From: Bradyrhizobium stylosanthis | GTDB taxonomy: Bacteria > Pseudomonadota > Alphaproteobacteria > Rhizobiales > Xanthobacteraceae | Assembly: GCF_001641335.1 (NCBI RefSeq) | Contig: NZ_LVEM01000004.1 | Coordinates: forward strand, 872,100 to 936,099 | Direction: 5' to 3' | DNA: 64,000 bases | The notes under the pieces: model-generated | Told to the model about the DNA's origin: nothing | Databases searched by the model: none | Seen by the model: only the letters and a program-made list of their open reading frames with translations | Shown: positions 60,853 to 64,000 of the stretch, piece by piece | Layout of the letters: each line of letters starts with the position of its first letter | How positions within the stretch are numbered: the first letter of the stretch is position 1 | Translations under genes and position numbers: made by a program

Positions 60853-60932
60853 CGTCATTGCGAGCGTAGCGAAGCAATCCAGACGGTCTCCGCGGAAAGA
60901 TTCCGGATTGCTTCGCTGCGCTCGCAATGACG
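60853..60932. repeat. Palindromic intergenic repeat
   Basis: The left arm begins CGTCATTGCGAGCGTAGCGA and the right arm ends CTGCGCTCGCAATGACG. The two are inverted copies with small differences around a 30-base centre. It lies between mobB and fdhD, which are divergent. Elements of this sequence are common in Bradyrhizobium-like genomes. Confidence 0.75.
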
Positions 60933-61005
60933 AGCGGAGGCATTTTGCCTATTCCCCAGCATGCTTATATCGGCTTGACCCGAATGTCATGCTAACGTCG
61001 CCGCC

Positions 61006-61896
61006 ATGATGAAGATCGACAAAGCCCCGGTGCCCCTGATCGTCCCCAATCCGGACGACCCGCGCCTGACCCAGAGCGTGACCGGGACCGACCAGACCGG
61101 CGCCCGGGTCGAGATCAAGGTGCCGATGGAGCGGCCGTTGACGCTCTACCTGAACGCCCAGGAGATCGTCACCATGATGACGATCGGCGATTACCCCGAA
61201 TATCTGGCGCTCGGCTACCTGCTGAACCAGAACATGCTGAAATATAGTGACGTGGTCACCGAGGTCGAATACGACGACGACCTTCAGGTGGTCGTCGTGC
61301 GCACCGAGCACCACACCAATTTCGAAGCCAAGCTGAAGAAGCGCACGCAGACTTCGGGCTGCGCGCAGGGCACCGCCTTCGGCGATCTGCTGGAAGCGGT
61401 CGAGAGCGTCGCGCTACCGAAGGCCGAGCTGCGCACCTCCTGGCTCTACCAGATGACGCAGACCATCAACACCATGCCCTCGCTGTATCTCGAGGCCGGC
61501 GCGATCCATGGCTGCGTGCTGTGTAGGGAGGGCGAGCCGCTCTGCTACACCGAGGACGTCGGCCGCCACAACGCGGTCGACAAGATCGCGGGCTGGATGT
61601 ACCGCCACGGCGTCGATGCCTCGGACAAAATCCTCTACACCACGGGACGCCTCACCTCGGAGATGGTGATCAAGACCGTTCGCATGGGCATTCCGATCCT
61701 GGTGTCCCGCTCCGGCTTCACCGCCTGGGGCGTCGATCTCGCAAGGCAGGTCGGCCTGACCCTGGTCGGCCGGACCCGCGGCAAGCGCTTCATCGTGCTC
61801 GCCGGCGAGGAACGGATCGTCTACGACCAGAACCTCGCCTATGTCGAAGAAGAGTCGGCAAGGCACAAGCGCAAGGGTGAAGGTGGTGACGACTGA
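61006..61896 (+). CDS. fdhD: Formate dehydrogenase accessory sulfurtransferase FdhD
   Basis: This 296-residue protein should add the terminal sulfur to the bis-MGD cofactor before it enters formate dehydrogenase. Family segments are PMERPLTLYLNAQEIVTMMT, LALGYLLNQ, AIHGCVLCREGEPLCYTEDV, GRHNAVDKIAGWM, LYTTGRLTSEMV and GIPILVSRSG. The sulfur-transfer loop reads TSGCAQGTAFG with a single cysteine (C119), where E. coli has a CxxC pair. The protein is otherwise complete. The mobA start overlaps its end. Confidence 0.93.
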   Translation: MMKIDKAPVPLIVPNPDDPRLTQSVTGTDQTGARVEIKVPMERPLTLYLNAQEIVTMMTIGDYPEYLALGYLLNQNMLKYSDVVTEVEYDDDLQVVVVRTEHHTNFEAKLKKRTQTSGCAQGTAFGDLLEAVESVALPKAELRTSWLYQMTQTINTMPSLYLEAGAIHGCVLCREGEPLCYTEDVGRHNAVDKIAGWMYRHGVDASDKILYTTGRLTSEMVIKTVRMGIPILVSRSGFTAWGVDLARQVGLTLVGRTRGKRFIVLAGEERIVYDQNLAYVEEESARHKRKGEGGDD

Positions 61897-62518
61897 GATT
61901 CCCGCGACGCAGGGCGTGCTGCTCGCCGGCGGCCTCGCACGTCGCATGGGCGGTGGCGACAAGCCGATGCGCACCATCGGCGGTCGTACCATCCTCGAGC
62001 GCGTGATCGCGCGGCTCACTCCCCAATGCAGCGGACTGATCCTCAATGCGAATGGCGATCCCACACGCTTCGCCGCGTTCGACCTGCAGGTCATCGCAGA
62101 CGATGTCCCCAACTTTCCCGGCCCGCTCGCCGGCATTTTGGCCGCGCTCGACTGGACCGCGGCGAACCGGCCTGAGATCGAATGGGTGCTCAGCGCCGCC
62201 GGCGATTGCCCGTTCCTGCCGCGCGATCTCGTCGCGCGCCTGCATGAGGCACGGGCACGGGAGAACGCGCAGCTCGCGGTTGCTGCATCCGGCGACCAAT
62301 CCCATCCGGTGATCGGCCTGTGGCGCGTCGCCCTGCGCGATGAGCTGCGCCATGCGCTCGTGGTCGAGGACCTCCGCAAGATCGACCGGTGGACCGCACG
62401 CTATCCGCTCGCGACGGTGACCTGGCCGACCGAGCCGCTCGATCCGTTTTTCAACGCCAACACGGTCGAGGACATCGCCGAGGCGGAACGGCTCGCGGCG
62501 CTCGACGACGCGGCGTGA
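61883..62518 (+). CDS. mobA: Molybdenum cofactor guanylyltransferase
   Basis: This 211-residue enzyme links GMP to molybdopterin to form the guanine dinucleotide cofactor. GVLLAGGLARRMGGGDKPM is the nucleotidyltransferase signature. DDVPNFPGPLAGILAAL, VLSAAGDCPFLPRDLV (metal-binding Asp) and a C-terminal FFNANTVEDIAEAE are typical. I chose GTG 61883 because AAGGG lies five bases upstream. GTG 61886 and an earlier ATG at 61841 are possible. It overlaps fdhD by 14 bases, so the two are coupled. Confidence 0.93.
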   Translation: MVTTEIPATQGVLLAGGLARRMGGGDKPMRTIGGRTILERVIARLTPQCSGLILNANGDPTRFAAFDLQVIADDVPNFPGPLAGILAALDWTAANRPEIEWVLSAAGDCPFLPRDLVARLHEARARENAQLAVAASGDQSHPVIGLWRVALRDELRHALVVEDLRKIDRWTARYPLATVTWPTEPLDPFFNANTVEDIAEAERLAALDDAA

Positions 62519-62525
62519 TCTCGCC

Positions 62526-62825
62526 TTACGATTTTGGAAACTCGTTGAGGAGCTGCATCCAGATGATCGCGAAGGCGATCAGGCCGCACAGCCCGACGGC
62601 CGTGGTGAAACGCGGCAGGCGCCCGATGGCCACCAGCAGCCAGGCCGGCAGGAAGAACAATCCGAAGACCATGCCGAGCGGGAATACCGCGAGCCACTGA
62701 AAGCCGGTGCCGTCGCCGGGCGGGACATGGGCGATGAAATAGAAGGTGTAGAGCCAGAACAGCGTCCCGGCGCCTGCGACCAGCGCGGCGATCTTGCGAA
62801 AATTGAGGGGTATCGACACGGTCAT
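62526..62825 (-). CDS. Small integral membrane protein
   Basis: This 99-residue protein has three hydrophobic segments (about 11-33, 43-66 and 73-92) and a short polar end. ATG 62825 (MTVSIPLNFRKIAAL) was chosen over a longer frame upstream. It is convergent with mobA, with seven bases between the stops. No family was recognised and no link to the cofactor genes is evident. Confidence 0.6.
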   Translation of the reverse strand: MTVSIPLNFRKIAALVAGAGTLFWLYTFYFIAHVPPGDGTGFQWLAVFPLGMVFGLFFLPAWLLVAIGRLPRFTTAVGLCGLIAFAIIWMQLLNEFPKS

Positions 62826-62935
62826 GGCCTGGCTCACAGGCCTTGGTCGCGGCGGCAGACTTTGCGGTTCACGCGGCATCGAACCGTATCCGGGCAGGCC
62901 ACGACCAATGAGAGGGACATTGCCGCGGACGAACC

Positions 62936-63172
62936 ATGGCCGACTCTCTCCTGAACGCCGTCTTCGCAGTCGTCGATTTCGTGGTCGAGATGTCGGCCGC
63001 GATCGACAACACGAAACGGCTGAGCCGGCAGGCCACCGGAAGCGACAAGATCGTCGAGGTGCCAGAGGACCCGAAGCCGCTGCCGCCTGCCGCGCAGCGT
63101 GCGCTCGCCGAGGCGGAAGAACGCGAACGCCTGCGCGATCAGGCCGCCAGCGGCACCGACCAGGCGTCGTAG
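62936..63172 (+). CDS. Small charged hypothetical protein
   Basis: This 78-residue protein starts MADSLLNAVFAVVDFVVEMS, an amphipathic helix, and ends in a highly charged, Ala/Glu/Arg-rich helix (AQRALAEAEERERLRDQ). It may be a membrane-surface or coiled-coil peptide. Its 3' end overlaps the convergent monooxygenase by 34 bases. The function is unknown. Confidence 0.5.
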   Translation: MADSLLNAVFAVVDFVVEMSAAIDNTKRLSRQATGSDKIVEVPEDPKPLPPAAQRALAEAEERERLRDQAASGTDQAS

Positions 63173-64000
63173 CCGTAGACCCAGCTCGTATCGGTCCGCT
63201 CCTTCAGCCAGATATTGGCGCGCGAGGTCTCCTGCACCCGCGTGGTCCGCCCTTTCCGTGTCGCCTCGAAACGGCGGAATGCATCCGCGACGCCATCGCG
63301 GTCAGCACCGTCGAGGCAGCGCGACAGCACGGCGGCATCCTCGATCGCCATAGCCGCACCCTGCGCCATGTAGGGCGTCATGGGATGGCAGGCATCGCCG
63401 AGCAGCGTCACCTTGCCGACCGCCCAGCGATCGAGCGCCTCGCGATCCATGATCGCCCATTTGTGCACGTCGGGACATGCCGCGAGCACTTTTCCGACCT
63501 GAGGATGGAAACCTTCGAACGACGCACGGAGGTCGCGCACGTCACCCTTCGCCGACCATGACTCGACGCGGAAGTCCGGCTCGGGCTGGCTGGTGACGAG
63601 ATAGACCTCGCTGCGATCCGGCTTGACGTAATAGATCACGATGTGGCGGTCCTCGCCCCACCATTTGGTGCAGTCGTCGATCTCCTCCCCGCCGAGCAGG
63701 GCGGCCGGATAAGTGGTGCGATAGGCGATGCGGCCGGTGAACCTCGCCGGCGCGGTGTCGAACAGGATGTCGCGCACCGTCGAATGCACGCCATCCGCGC
63801 CGACCACCGCATCGGCAACGGCGCTGGTGCCGTCGGCGAATGTCAGCCGGACGCCATCGCCGGTCTCGTCGAGACCAACCAGCTTGTGATTCAGCTTCAC
63901 GACATCGGCAGGAACGACGCTCGCCAGCGCCGCGTGCAGATCGCCGCGATGGGCGAGCAGGTAGGGCGCGCCGAACTTCTCTTCCGCGCTCTCGCCGAAA
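63139..64000 (-). CDS. FAD-dependent aromatic monooxygenase (5' end beyond the window)
   Basis: At least 286 C-terminal residues of a salicylate- or 3-hydroxybenzoate-hydroxylase-like flavoprotein are present. AVVGADGVHSTVRD is the DG motif. VTLLGDACHPMTPYMAQGAA is the ribityl-binding motif, with the GD pair intact. The frame runs open to the end of the window, so the N-terminal FAD-binding glycine motif lies outside. It hydroxylates an aromatic ring with NAD(P)H and oxygen. The substrate cannot be told from this part. The pob and pca genes show that the strain uses such compounds. Confidence 0.88.
   Translation of the reverse strand, partial: FGESAEEKFGAPYLLAHRGDLHAALASVVPADVVKLNHKLVGLDETGDGVRLTFADGTSAVADAVVGADGVHSTVRDILFDTAPARFTGRIAYRTTYPAALLGGEEIDDCTKWWGEDRHIVIYYVKPDRSEVYLVTSQPEPDFRVESWSAKGDVRDLRASFEGFHPQVGKVLAACPDVHKWAIMDREALDRWAVGKVTLLGDACHPMTPYMAQGAAMAIEDAAVLSRCLDGADRDGVADAFRRFEATRKGRTTRVQETSRANIWLKERTDTSWVYGYDAWSVPLAA

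Noticed and set aside
1..64000. CRISPR arrays, tRNA or rRNA genes, insertion sequences, prophage
   Set aside because: No regularly spaced repeats, no recognisable tRNA clover-leaf or rRNA segments, and no transposase, integrase or phage structural motifs were seen on either strand. A covariance-model scan would be needed to exclude small RNAs.

Overview
This window is chromosomal DNA from a high-GC alphaproteobacterium, most likely Bradyrhizobium or a close relative in the Nitrobacteraceae (Rhodopseudomonas is the main alternative). The inference rests on GC-rich codon use, a protocatechuate branch with pobA/pobR and pcaHG, a formate dehydrogenase whose beta subunit carries a fused NuoE-like domain, a chemotaxis operon headed by a STAS protein, and palindromic intergenic repeats of a kind common in these genomes. 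No rRNA, tRNA, CRISPR array, insertion sequence, integrase or phage gene was seen. The window looks like core or shell chromosome, not an island.

Layout. 1-7.4 kb: surface polysaccharide, with an undecaprenyl-phosphate sugar transferase, a metallophosphoesterase and a complete dTDP-L-rhamnose set split into divergent rfbCD and rfbAB. 7.4-11.7 kb: small, mostly unknown proteins plus a VanZ-like protein and a membrane acyltransferase. 11.8-15 kb: an EAL phosphodiesterase, a CHRD protein and a GrlR-like protein. 15-26.2 kb: a ten-gene leftward chemotaxis operon (STAS, cheY, cheA, cheW, mcp, cheW, mcp, cheR, cheB and an unusual soluble protein). 26.5-30.7 kb: an HD-GYP regulator, a FecR-like secreted protein and a CHASE2 adenylate cyclase. 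30.7-36.4 kb: 4-hydroxybenzoate and protocatechuate catabolism with local regulators. 36.4-45.4 kb: pncB, a diguanylate cyclase, a TetR regulator with twin operators, a three-domain acyl-ACP synthetase/acyltransferase, a lipase and dsbB. 45.5-49.9 kb: tcuA-esterase-tcuB with a divergent GntR regulator. 49.9-51.5 kb: a HupE-like protein and ybaK. 51.7-62.5 kb: formate dehydrogenase, a PsiF-like protein, an oxalate/formate-type transporter, a TusA-like protein and molybdenum cofactor genes moeA, mobB, fdhD and mobA. The window ends inside an FAD monooxygenase.

How the genes work together. PobA turns 4-hydroxybenzoate into protocatechuate, which PcaHG ring-cleaves. The formate module pairs the enzyme with its bis-MGD cofactor supply and a likely oxalate or formate transporter. 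Four second-messenger proteins (EAL, HD-GYP, GGDEF, adenylate cyclase) lie around the chemotaxis operon.

The most interesting candidate is the last gene of the chemotaxis operon (15029-16756). It is a soluble protein with two degenerate receptor-like hairpins, a CheZ-like D-x-T-x-Q motif and a short acidic C-terminal tail ending in phenylalanine. The operon shows no cheZ, cheC, cheX or cheD, so this protein may be its phosphatase or adaptor. That is an inference from motifs only.
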